From CAYNRA01 sp046293395 (GTDB lineage: Bacteria; Bacteroidota; Bacteroidia; Cytophagales; Spirosomataceae), in NCBI GenBank assembly GCA_046293395.1, contig JBKBOU010000003.1, positions 1 to 64,000 on the forward strand: a stretch of 64,000 bases of DNA, read 5' to 3'. Within the stretch, counting starts at the first letter, position 1. Every line of letters starts with the position of its first letter. The notes beneath the pieces were generated by a model. The model ran no database searches. It was not told the origin of the DNA and saw nothing but the letters and a program-made list of their open reading frames with translations. The position numbers and the translations under genes are program-made. Of this stretch, positions 6,614 through 14,721 are shown piece after piece.

Positions 6614-9346
6614 TTATTTCCTTATGAATAAAAACTCACTTCCGCTCGCCATCGAACTATCTAAAGCTCCAAATACAGGTGTTTGATCTTTTGCTCCCTT
6701 ATCTTTATCCATTTTTTGCTTCACTAAAAAAGACAAATTGCTGACAGATAGGTACTTATCTTTTTTATCTCTCAGTGTCATTAATAAGGCACACCCAAAA
6801 GTAGAAGAACTGCTACCACAAATATCCGATTGTGATGGTACGGGCTTAAGACCTCCAGAAGTAAGTCCTTGCAAAGAAATACCATTTGTATATATAGTGT
6901 TAGCCTTCTCTTCGTGTTCAATCTTCACTACTTCTGTTTCTTGTTTATTATTAAACAAACTACCACTATAACAAGCATCAACCATCACAAAGCAATGTCT
7001 CGCCTTATTTTGATCAACAACAGTTTTTAATTTTGCCTTTACTTCGCTCACTTGAAAATAATTTGTGTTATCGTCATCAATATCAAAAGGTACCCAATAA
7101 CCAGTATTATCAGTTTCTGTTCCATGACCCGAATAATAGACTAAAACATTACTGTTAGAATCTAATTCCGCCATGGTTTTCAAACTATTCAATTTTTTGA
7201 GAATATTTGCACGGGTAGCTTGTTCGTTATAAAGCGTATCTATTTTAGTGAATTGATAGTTATCACTTAAAATCTGAGCTAAGGCTCTGCAATCACTTAC
7301 ACAGGTACTTAGATTTGTCCAGGTTCTGGTATTATATTTATCAATACCAATAATAAGAGCATAGAATTTAGCATTTTTTATGGGTTTATCAGCCCTAATA
7401 ATGCTAAAAATTTGTTTTTTCTCATTACCATGTTCATCTGTTGCTTTTATTATAAGTTCATTTTTGCCAACTTTTAGTGTGATATAGTGAATGCTTAGTC
7501 TTGTTCGAATACTACTTACCTCCTCTTTGTTCCAATTAGTATGCTCACTCCCGTTTAAACTCACAGATATTGTCACTTTACTTCTATCCGTAACCGTAAA
7601 GTGTAAAATGTCAAAAATTGCGCCATTGGCATACTGCTCTTTGCCATCTTCATTATCTTTCATGACGATAATCGGTGGTTCTTTGTCTTCCTGTGTCTTA
7701 ATTGACTGAATTGATTTATCTAATTCATTTTTTTCTAACACTTTTGCAATATCTTTCTCAATATAACGATATGATTTTAAATTTGGATTTTGGTATATTG
7801 GTGTAGTACTTTTTAAGACAGAGGAAATCGTCTTGGTAGAATAGTTAGGATTATATATGCTTTGCCATAAGCAGTAATAAACATAGAACTCTCCTTTTGC
7901 ATCAACTTTTTGGTCATCGTTTGCAATTGAAGAGACATAAAGCTGCTCGAAAGCTTGGCTGAGTTCCTCAAGAGTATTGATTTTTTGAAATTTCCCAGAC
8001 CTATAATAATCAGTCAGCCCATAATACCAACTTTGCAAACCATCACTTACCCTAAAATTTTCTTTATTTTTTAACAAACCATCATAAATGGACAAAAAGG
8101 TTGTAGCCATCGTTTTAAAGTCTTGGTTTTTATTGTAATGTTTCACGTAATCCCAGACCATATAATCGGCTTGTAATCCTGTAAAGCTCTTACTGGTTTC
8201 TATCAAGTCGTCTTTCGCTTGCTCATACAGGTTCAATACAACTCGACTATATGCAGGTAAAGAATCTACACAGGTCGGTTCTCGTTCATAATTTGCGATA
8301 TAAAACGCATCGAACATTAAACTTACATGAGAATAATTTTCTCTTTCTCGTAATATATATTTTTTCCTTGCTGACATGGCATCTGCCTCTCGCCCTTCCC
8401 AAGCAGAGTATAGTGTATAGTAATGCTCTTGTTTCTCATTGGCTTTTACGGTGTTAAAATTGAGGTTCAACAACTTTTCTACCTCAGTAAAATGATTATT
8501 TGTCTTAATCCATTCATTTATGAGTGTTTTTCCAAATTCTGCTACATAATCATAGTTTTTAATTTTAATTCTATTTGCTTGTTCTGGCTTCAAACTCAAT
8601 AAAAACTGCTCATAGTCTGGTCTGAATTCATCAAAGCGAGCTTTAATATTATCTTTTATTGTAGGAAATTGACCAATCACATCATCATAATTCCCTAAAT
8701 GTATTTTAGTAATGAGTGTATATGTAGTAGTTTTGCTTTTATCAGACAACAAATAAAATTTATTATCTAAATCCAGAAAACCAACCCCACATACGGGTGT
8801 TCCTTCAGCTGTTTTATAAATCGCCAAGAAATATTTGCCAAGTTCTGTCGGTGTCATTTCAAGGGACTTTGGCTCTGATTTGGTTTTATACTTTTTAGCA
8901 ATTTCGCCCAGTTTTTTATTTTCTTTGTATAGAATAGCAGAAAGCTTTTCAATTTGATCATCGTTCATTAAAGGCAGAATCGAAAACCATCCTTGTTTAT
9001 CTACTGGCTTATCTATCGATGGTGATACGAGTAGCATGAATATTAATCCTGGAAAGTTAGTTAAATATTCCTCTCCAATTTCATACTCTGCAAAGCCTTC
9101 CTCATTTTCTACTTTTTCTAAGAAGCATCGCCCCACGATGTCCAGGTGTTCTTTGATTGCATTATTCAGGGTATCTGTCTCAAACAAACCAATTTTACTT
9201 TGTAAATATTCTCGATAGACTATCCCAATGTTATTGAAACCGCTTACCCCACTCAACTTTGACATAGGTTCTTGGCAGTCATAAATTTGTGCAAAACCAG
9301 ACTGCACCACCAAAGATAAAAACAGTAGTATAGCTATTTTTCTCAT
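6614..9346 (-). CDS. Secreted caspase-family (C14) protein with a long N-terminal region
   Basis: 910 residues. Residues 1-19 are a signal peptide (ends QSGFAQ), so the protein is exported. Residues about 20-540 match no family I recognise; they are mostly helical-looking and rich in Tyr, Lys and Asp. Residues about 550-655 look like an Ig/cadherin-type beta domain (contains FTVTDRSKV and IIKATDEHGNEKK). Residues 660-910 are a caspase-like domain: start strand FYALIIGIDKYN, catalytic His741 in YYSGHG and Cys792 in DACYSG, so the dyad is intact. Its stop is 18 bp from the repeat junction. The PPC-domain gene lies upstream in the same direction but has its own terminator. Substrate and role are unknown; the export signal argues against a cytoplasmic cell-death effector. 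Confidence 0.9.
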   Translation of the reverse strand: MRKIAILLFLSLVVQSGFAQIYDCQEPMSKLSGVSGFNNIGIVYREYLQSKIGLFETDTLNNAIKEHLDIVGRCFLEKVENEEGFAEYEIGEEYLTNFPGLIFMLLVSPSIDKPVDKQGWFSILPLMNDDQIEKLSAILYKENKKLGEIAKKYKTKSEPKSLEMTPTELGKYFLAIYKTAEGTPVCGVGFLDLDNKFYLLSDKSKTTTYTLITKIHLGNYDDVIGQFPTIKDNIKARFDEFRPDYEQFLLSLKPEQANRIKIKNYDYVAEFGKTLINEWIKTNNHFTEVEKLLNLNFNTVKANEKQEHYYTLYSAWEGREADAMSARKKYILRERENYSHVSLMFDAFYIANYEREPTCVDSLPAYSRVVLNLYEQAKDDLIETSKSFTGLQADYMVWDYVKHYNKNQDFKTMATTFLSIYDGLLKNKENFRVSDGLQSWYYGLTDYYRSGKFQKINTLEELSQAFEQLYVSSIANDDQKVDAKGEFYVYYCLWQSIYNPNYSTKTISSVLKSTTPIYQNPNLKSYRYIEKDIAKVLEKNELDKSIQSIKTQEDKEPPIIVMKDNEDGKEQYANGAIFDILHFTVTDRSKVTISVSLNGSEHTNWNKEEVSSIRTRLSIHYITLKVGKNELIIKATDEHGNEKKQIFSIIRADKPIKNAKFYALIIGIDKYNTRTWTNLSTCVSDCRALAQILSDNYQFTKIDTLYNEQATRANILKKLNSLKTMAELDSNSNVLVYYSGHGTETDNTGYWVPFDIDDDNTNYFQVSEVKAKLKTVVDQNKARHCFVMVDACYSGSLFNNKQETEVVKIEHEEKANTIYTNGISLQGLTSGGLKPVPSQSDICGSSSSTFGCALLMTLRDKKDKYLSVSNLSFLVKQKMDKDKGAKDQTPVFGALDSSMASGSEFLFIRK

Positions 9347-9371
9347 GTTATTTGAATGATTAAGTGTATAA

Positions 9372-9395
9372 AAAATGCCCCTTTCGAGGCATTTT
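9372..9395 (-). terminator. Terminator between the PPC-domain gene and the caspase gene
   Basis: AAAATGCC (9372-9379) / GGCATTTT (9388-9395), an 8-bp stem with an 8-base loop. Read on the minus strand, the stem is followed by a U-run and TATAC. It lies just after the stop of the PPC-domain gene and 26 bp before the caspase start, so it should reduce read-through into the caspase gene. Confidence 0.65.
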
Positions 9396-9397
9396 AT

Positions 9398-10096
9398 TTA
9401 GTTTGAAATCAAGACACAATCGTTATAAACATCGCCTCTGTTCTTGATCACAATCTTGAATTTTCCAGTCCATTTCGGAGTCCAAGTTGTGATACAGTAA
9501 TCTGTACCATCATAATCAGAATCTATCAAGTTGTCTAACTCGTCATAGATGTATAAATCTAAATCCGTATCGCCGTCCCCACTTACTGTTAATCGTGCCT
9601 GTTCTCCACCCTGATAAGTACCGTATAAAGTTTTTGTAGAATTGGATTCAATTCTGTAATACTTCGTAACACTTCCAGAGGTTAGTCCTTTTGTAGCAAC
9701 CATACTCCTTTCGATGTCGCCTATTGCACTAAGCAAGGTAGCGTTACCGTCAGCTAATGCTTTTGCATTACGTATTAGCTCATCTGTATTTACTGTTGTT
9801 CTAGAGGTTTTTGCTACACTTGATTTTGAAGCGACCGTTTGCGTATTCGATTCTTTTTTACCCCCAGCATCTTCTGTTTTTTCACTTACTTGCATTTCCA
9901 TTTTCTTTGTATTGCTTGCTATCATTTTAGCAGCATTAGCCAGAGAAAGAGCATCTTTGTTCGCATAACCATAGTCTGCCAATTGGCGAGCCAAAATGAT
10001 TGTTTGTTCTTGTGCCGAAAGTGTTTTAGCGGTTTGGGCGATTGTTTTAAAGGCAACTGCCATAACTACTACCGACAATAAAAAAGTTTTTTTCAT
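9398..10096 (-). CDS. Secreted protein with C-terminal PPC-like domain (232 aa)
   Basis: Signal peptide at 1-20 (cleavage after KTIA), then a region about 21-135 rich in Ala, Lys, Ser and Thr with likely helices, and a C-terminal beta domain (about 145-232). The C-terminal part contains SGDGDTDLDLYIYD and a WTPKWTGKFKIVI block, the pattern of bacterial pre-peptidase C-terminal (PPC) domains, with many Asp residues that may bind calcium. It has no catalytic residues that I recognise. Its position directly upstream of a secreted caspase-family gene suggests a partner, surface anchor or regulator of that protein; this is inference. It is divergent from the Xre regulator, with 111 bp between the starts. 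Confidence 0.8.
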   Translation of the reverse strand: MKKTFLLSVVVMAVAFKTIAQTAKTLSAQEQTIILARQLADYGYANKDALSLANAAKMIASNTKKMEMQVSEKTEDAGGKKESNTQTVASKSSVAKTSRTTVNTDELIRNAKALADGNATLLSAIGDIERSMVATKGLTSGSVTKYYRIESNSTKTLYGTYQGGEQARLTVSGDGDTDLDLYIYDELDNLIDSDYDGTDYCITTWTPKWTGKFKIVIKNRGDVYNDCVLISN

Positions 10097-10150
10097 AGTG
10101 TTTTTAAATTTTAATTTTTAACATCGCAATTTAAAATTCCTTTTTTTGAT

Positions 10151-10158
10151 TAGCTTTG
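10151..10158 (+). promoter_or_regulatory. -7 element upstream of the Xre regulator gene
   Basis: TAGCTTTG matches TAnnTTTG fully. No clear TTTG is found 19-20 bases upstream, so a -33 element is weak or replaced. The transcript would start near 10165 and include the short open frame at 10182-10211. Confidence 0.4.
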
Positions 10159-10181
10159 TCAGCAACTGTACATATTATACT

Positions 10182-10211
10182 ATGAAACAATACATTTTAT
10201 TCAAAATATGA
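10182..10211 (+). other. Nine-codon leader frame overlapping the Xre start
   Basis: ATG at 10182, eight more codons and TGA at 10209-10211; the stop overlaps the ATG (10208) of the regulator gene as ATGA. It could couple translation of the regulator or be chance. It is too short to judge by composition. Confidence 0.3.
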
Positions 10212-10618
10212 AAGTCGGAGATAAAATCAGAGATTTACGAATGCTAAAAAAACTTTCACAAGAAAATATGGCAGAAATGCTCAACATGTCGCTGGGGGCT
10301 TATGGTGATATTGAGCGAAACAAAAAAGATATGACCTTATCTCGCCTTGAAAAAATTGCAGAAACATTGGGTGTATCTGTGTCAGATATTTTAAACTTCG
10401 ATGATAAAGTGTCTAATTTTTTTGACCAATGCAACAACCCACAAGTAAATTCAGGCGCAAAACACAATACTTTCAATAATAACTTTGATAACAAAGAAGT
10501 ACAGCATCAATTAGAACTTTCCTTGTTAGAAAATCAGAAACTTCAATTGCGGGCAGAAAAAGCAGAAATAGAAACCAAATACTGGAAAGAAAAATTTGAA
10601 GCAATCTCAACGAAATAG
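10208..10618 (+). CDS. Xre-family HTH regulator with C-terminal coiled coil
   Basis: 136 residues. An Xre/Cro helix-turn-helix covers about 1-66 (LRMLKKLSQENMAEMLNMS, then AYGDIERNKKD). It is followed by an Asn-rich linker (about 75-98) and a C-terminal Leu/Glu/Lys helix (about 98-130) likely to form a coiled-coil dimer. It is divergent from the PPC-domain gene and is the only regulator in the inserted cassette, so it probably controls the two secreted genes or itself; the 111-bp divergent region is the natural place. A weak stem-loop and a palindrome follow the gene. Confidence 0.85.
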   Translation: MKVGDKIRDLRMLKKLSQENMAEMLNMSLGAYGDIERNKKDMTLSRLEKIAETLGVSVSDILNFDDKVSNFFDQCNNPQVNSGAKHNTFNNNFDNKEVQHQLELSLLENQKLQLRAEKAEIETKYWKEKFEAISTK

Positions 10619-10690
10619 TTTCGACAGCCTTGTGGAAATTATTCTAACAAAACACCTTAACTGATTTTCATTTTAGGTTTGTTTTCTTTC

Positions 10691-10709
10691 CTAATTTTGA
10701 AAAAATTAG
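10691..10709 (+). terminator. Weak terminator after the Xre gene
   Basis: CTAATTTT (10691-10698) / AAAATTAG (10702-10709), an 8-bp AT-rich stem with a 3-base loop, followed by AATCTTTCTTTT. The stem has only two G-C pairs, so it would be weak. Confidence 0.35.
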
Positions 10710-10724
10710 AATCTTTCTTTTGAG

Positions 10725-10740
10725 TATAGGTAAACCTATA
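10725..10740. promoter_or_regulatory. 16-bp palindrome near the right end of the inserted cassette
   Basis: TATAGGT (10725-10731), AA, ACCTATA (10734-10740): a perfect 7-bp inverted repeat with a 2-base centre, 49 bp from the second repeat copy. The shape fits a binding site for a small dimeric regulator or recombination protein. No second copy was seen in the divergent region at 10097-10207. Confidence 0.3.
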
Positions 10741-10788
10741 GTACGAATTGCTTGATTCTTTTCAATGATTTGTCAAAAATCAGAGTAC

Positions 10789-11127
10789 GACAACAAAAAA
10801 GGCTTACAGTGCATTAAAAACCACACTGTAAGCCATTTTATAGAAAAAGAGATTGGATTATTTCAATGCTTTCAAGTCCGAGATAGTTTGCAATGGATGG
10901 GCAGATTGGAAGACAAAGCTACCAGCCACCAGCGCATCTGCACCCGCTTGAACCAATTTTCTACCCGTTTCCAGATTCACCCCTCCATCAATTTCGATGA
11001 GCGTTGCTAATCCTCGTTCGTCAATCATTTTGCGTAAACGAGCGACTTTATCGTATGTCGTTTCGATGAATTTTTGACCACCAAAACCTGGATTTACCGA
11101 CATCAATAAGACAACATCGCAGTAGGG
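10789..11127. repeat. Direct repeat copy 2: terminator plus 3' part of intact rpe
   Basis: The 339-bp partner of 6258-6596 with two silent differences. This copy continues without a break into the 5' half of rpe, so it belongs to the working gene. Its left edge (10788/10789) is the right boundary of the inserted cassette. Confidence 0.97.
10801..10834. terminator. Bidirectional terminator, copy 2 (after intact rpe)
   Basis: Same 11-bp perfect stem as at 6270-6303 (GGCTTACAGTG / CACTGTAAGCC). Here it ends the intact rpe transcript on the minus strand. Confidence 0.8.
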
Positions 11128-11514
11128 CAAAACATCATCTAATAAGGACAAGGAAGTCGATGGATTCAAGACAACCCCTGCTTGGCAACCCAACTCTTTG
11201 ATGAGCGCAAGTGTGCGGTGCAAATGTGTACAAGCCTCCACATGAATGGTAATGATGTCTGCGCCGGCTTTCCGAAAATCTGCCACGTATTTTTCGGGTT
11301 GAACAATCATCAAATGCACATCCAGGGGCTTGGTTGCATGTTTTTTGATGGCCTCCGTCACGGGTAAACCAAACGAAATATTGGGAACAAAGACCCCGTC
11401 CATGATATCAATGTGGAACCAGTCTGCATCAGATTGGTTGATGAGTTCGGTGTCTCGCTGTAAATTGGCGAAATCAGCAGCCAACATGGAGGGAGAAATA
11501 ATTGGTTTTTGCAT
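10858..11514 (-). CDS. rpe: Ribulose-phosphate 3-epimerase
   Basis: 218 residues, normal family length. It interconverts ribulose-5-phosphate and xylulose-5-phosphate in the pentose phosphate pathway (cytoplasm, TIM barrel). Expected metal ligands are visible: H34 and D36 in FHIDIMDG, H67 in DVHLM and D176 in EIDGG; the phosphate-binding NPGFGGQ loop is at about 141-147. The C-terminal 89 codons are duplicated at 6327-6596. The S9 peptidase upstream on the same strand is separated by a strong terminator, so rpe has its own promoter within the 32 bases before its ATG or depends on read-through; no clear -7 box is seen there. Confidence 0.97.
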   Translation of the reverse strand: MQKPIISPSMLAADFANLQRDTELINQSDADWFHIDIMDGVFVPNISFGLPVTEAIKKHATKPLDVHLMIVQPEKYVADFRKAGADIITIHVEACTHLHRTLALIKELGCQAGVVLNPSTSLSLLDDVLPYCDVVLLMSVNPGFGGQKFIETTYDKVARLRKMIDERGLATLIEIDGGVNLETGRKLVQAGADALVAGSFVFQSAHPLQTISDLKALK

Positions 11515-11546
11515 GATGTTTCATCAAGAATGAGTGAAAAAACAAA

Positions 11547-11591
11547 GGTACGGATAGATTTGAAGGCAAGCCAACAGAATCTATCCGTACC
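11547..11591 (-). terminator. Terminator after the S9 peptidase
   Basis: GGTACGGATAGATT (11547-11560) / AATCTATCCGTACC (11578-11591), a perfect 14-bp stem with a 17-base loop. On the minus strand it is followed by TTTGTTTTTT. It lies 20 bp after the S9 peptidase stop. Confidence 0.85.
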
Positions 11592-11611
11592 ACTTATTTT
11601 CTTGCTTTTTC

Positions 11612-13774
11612 TCAGTTTATACCTACGTATCTTTCAAAAAATTCATAGATACGTAAAATCCGATCCATGCGCTGGCGAACATTCCCGGAGCGCGATAATT
11701 CGTGCGTTCCGCCGGGCATACGAACATATTCTACCTCTTTGTTCAAATATTTCAAACTTCTAAACATCATTTCCGACTGCGAAACGCCCGTCCGTAAATC
11801 GTTTTCGCCATGTTTGATTAACAAAGGTGTTTTTATTTTATCCACGAATGTATAAGGCGAATTGGCTTTCATTTTCGTGACGGCTTCGTCCTCCCAAGGC
11901 AATCCAAAATAATTGGGCGCTAGTCGCCAAGCATTTGCTTCTCCCATAAACGTAGCCAATTCATACACGCCTCTTTGCGCAAAAGCAGCTTTGAAACGAT
12001 GGTCGTGCGCGACAATCCAAGCCGTCAAATAACCCGCATACGAACCACCCGTAATGACTTGCCGCGCTGTATCTGCCCAACTTTCTTTGGCTGCTGCCGA
12101 TGCTGCCGCGAGTACATCTTCTTGCGGACCAGTTCCCCAATCTCTGTAATTCGCAAACTGGAACTCTTTTCCATACCCACCCGAACCGCGTGGATTCGGA
12201 TAAACAACGCCATAGCCTTGCGCACAGAAAAACTGAAATTCATGCCACATCGAAAATTCGCCAGGTCCCCACATCGCCGTCGGACCACCGTGTAATTGCA
12301 ATAACAAAGGATATTTTTTTCCCGATTCGCGTTGCGCTGGTGGCATAATCCAATATTCTACCTCTTGGCCAAGTGAATTTTTATACGTGCGTTTTTCAGG
12401 ATAACTCAACGATTTTCCGGCCAACCAAACAGCGTTGTGTGTGGTCAGTTGCCGCGCTTGTTTTACGGTCAAATCAGAAATAAACAATTCCGAAGGATTT
12501 TTCACTTCTGTTTTCGCAAAAACAACTTGCGTACCAGCCAAAGCAAAAGAAGTAATCCCCGACTCAAAGTCTGTGATTCTATCTATTTTACCCGTCTTAG
12601 CCGTCCATTTGAACAATGGAACTCCACCATTCGATTGTGCCGTAAAATACAAAATCTGGCTATCTGCACTCCACTCCATGTTGGAAGGTACACGGTCAAA
12701 ATTGATTACTTTCCGGTCTGAGCCATCTGTTTTAGCTATAACCAATTGACCAAAAGAAAGTAGATTTGGTGTATTCATAATCATCGCCAATGCTTTTCCG
12801 TCGGGCGATGGAGTTACACCGTAAAAACTTTTTCCAGCTTCTTCAATCAAGATGCGTTGCGCACCCGTCAGCGGATTTATTTCAAGAATAACAGATTCTT
12901 GTTCTCTGTCAGGATGTTGGTCTTTGTCTTTTCCAGTAACGGCATAAATTTTTGTTCCGTCTGCACTCCACACAGCTTGACCAACAGACCAAAAACCGCT
13001 CGTCAGGGGCTTAGCGACGGCATTCTCCTTTACATCTGCGATGAATAGATGCGAAAAACGAAGTTCTGGTTCTACGTCTGCTTCGCCATGAAAATTCAAG
13101 CGGTTGATTACTTTGGCTTTTTTATCTTCCACATCTTTGGCTAAAAAGGCACGTATTTCTTCCAGTGTTCCATCCGGATTTGGTTTGACTGCCTTGTTTG
13201 TGCGTAGGAAATCATTGGACGCAAAACCTGGTTTTTCGAAAGACCAAGCTGGTACGCCAAGCCCTGGATTTAGAAGAGAATCTGAAAGTAAATCTTTCAT
13301 AGAAATAGATACAGAAAAAATGATTTTTTTTCCGTCAGGAGAAAGAACAGGACTTGATGCCCCGTATTTACTTTTGGTTATCGGGAATGCCTCACCGCCA
13401 TCGAGGGGCATTTGGAAAACTTGCGCTTTTTCGCCTTGCGCACGCACAAAAATCACCGATTTTCCGTCTGGAGTTACCGAGACTTGAGAGACACTCGAAG
13501 CGCCGCGCGTAAGGGCTTTGGGCGTTGGTGTGGGTGACAGCAAATCCACAGTAAATAAATGAGAGCGGTAATCGTACTCAAAAGCAGCATCTGGGCGCGC
13601 TTCTATACTTTTGAGAAGGTAAAATGCCTGATTTTTTGCTGGGGAAACGAGTACATCTGTTACCTGCGTTACTTTTGTGAGGTCCGAGACCGTAATCTTT
13701 TGTGATACATTCTGCTGAGCCCACGCCCACGAACTTATCAACAAAAGGAAACCTATTTTTTTCATTTTATGCAT
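11612..13774 (-). CDS. Secreted S9 family peptidase (prolyl oligopeptidase / acylaminoacyl peptidase type)
   Basis: 720 residues: signal peptide (about 1-20, ending WAWAQ), a beta-propeller of WD40/TolB-like blades (about 30-470, with repeated SPDGK and SADG turns) and a C-terminal alpha/beta hydrolase. The catalytic triad is intact: Ser578 in GGSYAGY, Asp659 in GENDLR and His691 in GGTHE. The HGGP oxyanion motif is also present. Such enzymes cleave short peptides in the periplasm. Two starts are close together (13774, and 13765 giving MKKIGF); the second fits a signal peptide better. The terminator at 11547-11591 ends the gene. Confidence 0.93.
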   Translation of the reverse strand: MHKMKKIGFLLLISSWAWAQQNVSQKITVSDLTKVTQVTDVLVSPAKNQAFYLLKSIEARPDAAFEYDYRSHLFTVDLLSPTPTPKALTRGASSVSQVSVTPDGKSVIFVRAQGEKAQVFQMPLDGGEAFPITKSKYGASSPVLSPDGKKIIFSVSISMKDLLSDSLLNPGLGVPAWSFEKPGFASNDFLRTNKAVKPNPDGTLEEIRAFLAKDVEDKKAKVINRLNFHGEADVEPELRFSHLFIADVKENAVAKPLTSGFWSVGQAVWSADGTKIYAVTGKDKDQHPDREQESVILEINPLTGAQRILIEEAGKSFYGVTPSPDGKALAMIMNTPNLLSFGQLVIAKTDGSDRKVINFDRVPSNMEWSADSQILYFTAQSNGGVPLFKWTAKTGKIDRITDFESGITSFALAGTQVVFAKTEVKNPSELFISDLTVKQARQLTTHNAVWLAGKSLSYPEKRTYKNSLGQEVEYWIMPPAQRESGKKYPLLLQLHGGPTAMWGPGEFSMWHEFQFFCAQGYGVVYPNPRGSGGYGKEFQFANYRDWGTGPQEDVLAAASAAAKESWADTARQVITGGSYAGYLTAWIVAHDHRFKAAFAQRGVYELATFMGEANAWRLAPNYFGLPWEDEAVTKMKANSPYTFVDKIKTPLLIKHGENDLRTGVSQSEMMFRSLKYLNKEVEYVRMPGGTHELSRSGNVRQRMDRILRIYEFFERYVGIN

Positions 13775-13941
13775 GTTTAGTGAAGAATAATGGGGTTAAA
13801 TATAGTGTTTTGCTTGACAAAACAGACAGCAAACAGCCCAATTTGTAAGTTAGATAGATACACAATACAAATTAGGCGATGCGTGCGTTTGGTAAACTTT
13901 ATCAGAAAAGGTTTTGTTAGAGCGATAAATTGAAATAAAAA

Positions 13942-14643
13942 ATGACAAAACCCCTTCAAATAGACATTGTATCTGATGTCGCTTGCCCTTGGTGTTATAT
14001 TGGCAAAAAAAGGTTAGAAGCCGCGCTTCAACAATTGCCAGAGAACAGCGTACAGATTACATGGCGTCCGTTTCAGTTAGATCCAACCATTCCGATGGAG
14101 GGCTTAGATAGAGACGTTTATTTTGAGAAAAAATTCGGAGAAAAAGCAAAGGTGGCTGGAATTTTCGATCAAGTAACGCAGGCTGGAAAACAAGTAGGTA
14201 TTTCCTTTGCTTTTGACCAAATGCCGAAGGTGATGAATACCCTTCCTTTGCATCAAATTTTACAAGTTGCGGGAGAAGAAAACGTCAAAGACGCATTAGA
14301 AGAGCGTTTTTTTCAAGCCTATTTTGAGAATGGCGAAGATTTATCTGATTTTGAAACAGTCGCGAAAATTTTGGAAGAGTTCGGCTGGGACAGAGAGAAA
14401 ACGGCTGCTTGTTGGCAAAATGACGCACTAAAAAGCGTTGTTTTGAACGAGATAGAACAATACCAACGGGCGGGTGTTTCGGGTGTTCCGTTCTTTATTC
14501 TTGCTAATAAATACGGAATAAGTGGCGCACAGCCGCCAGAGGTTTTCGTTCAGGCGATACAGCAAGTATTGGAAGAAACCAAAGCCATGCCCGACACCAC
14601 AGCCGAAGCGGCAAGCTGTGATCCAGCCAAAGGATGTTGTTGA
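13942..14643 (+). CDS. DsbA-family oxidoreductase (FrnE-like)
   Basis: 233 residues with a thioredoxin fold and an inserted helical domain. The active-site motif CPWC is at 15-18, and the cis-Pro loop GVSGVPFF is at about 173-180. The C-terminal tail has CDPAKGCC, as in FrnE-type proteins, which carry extra cysteines there. No signal peptide, so it is cytoplasmic and probably a disulfide reductase/isomerase in oxidative stress. It is divergent from the S9 peptidase and followed by its own terminator. Confidence 0.9.
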   Translation: MTKPLQIDIVSDVACPWCYIGKKRLEAALQQLPENSVQITWRPFQLDPTIPMEGLDRDVYFEKKFGEKAKVAGIFDQVTQAGKQVGISFAFDQMPKVMNTLPLHQILQVAGEENVKDALEERFFQAYFENGEDLSDFETVAKILEEFGWDREKTAACWQNDALKSVVLNEIEQYQRAGVSGVPFFILANKYGISGAQPPEVFVQAIQQVLEETKAMPDTTAEAASCDPAKGCC

Positions 14644-14678
14644 TTTTCGGCAAGATTACGTCTTTGTATAAATACACA

Positions 14679-14721
14679 AACCAACCAAAATAAGTGGACA
14701 GCACATCTATTTTGGTTGGTT
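14679..14721 (+). terminator. Terminator after the DsbA-family gene
   Basis: AACCAACCAAAATA (14679-14692) / TATTTTGGTTGGTT (14708-14721), a perfect 14-bp stem followed by TTTTATTT. It lies 35 bp after the stop codon. Confidence 0.9.

Larger units (their letters stand above)
6597..10788. mobile_element. Inserted 4.2 kb AT-rich cassette between rpe repeats (no recombinase gene)
   Basis: The unique sequence between the two 339-bp direct repeats, holding the caspase-family gene, the PPC-domain gene and the Xre regulator gene. Collapsing the repeats would delete 4531 bp and leave porin - terminator - rpe in a simple convergent arrangement, which looks ancestral. Spot counts give about 28% G+C at 8461-8520 and 33% at 7801-7860, against 43% at 11701-11760 just outside. 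No integrase, transposase or terminal inverted repeats are seen. Homologous integration of a circle carrying part of rpe would give this structure, as would an island that rebuilds the 3' end of its target gene. That it is mobile is an inference. Confidence 0.5.

Noticed and set aside
6614..9346. Cytoplasmic abortive-infection caspase effector
   Set aside because: The protein starts with a clear signal peptide and the neighbour is exported too; no CARD, TIR or nucleotide-sensing domain is visible.
10765..11010. Plus-strand frame over the second repeat copy and rpe
   Set aside because: It is only the antisense of the intact rpe gene and the terminator; no homology.
6258..11127. Insertion sequence or transposon explanation for the repeats
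   Set aside because: No transposase, no terminal inverted repeats at 6597 or 10788, and a 339-bp target duplication is far longer than any transposon makes.
13777..13959. Sixty-codon minus-strand frame between the S9 peptidase and the DsbA gene
   Set aside because: Overlaps the DsbA start, has no family resemblance and lies in a region where divergent promoters are expected.
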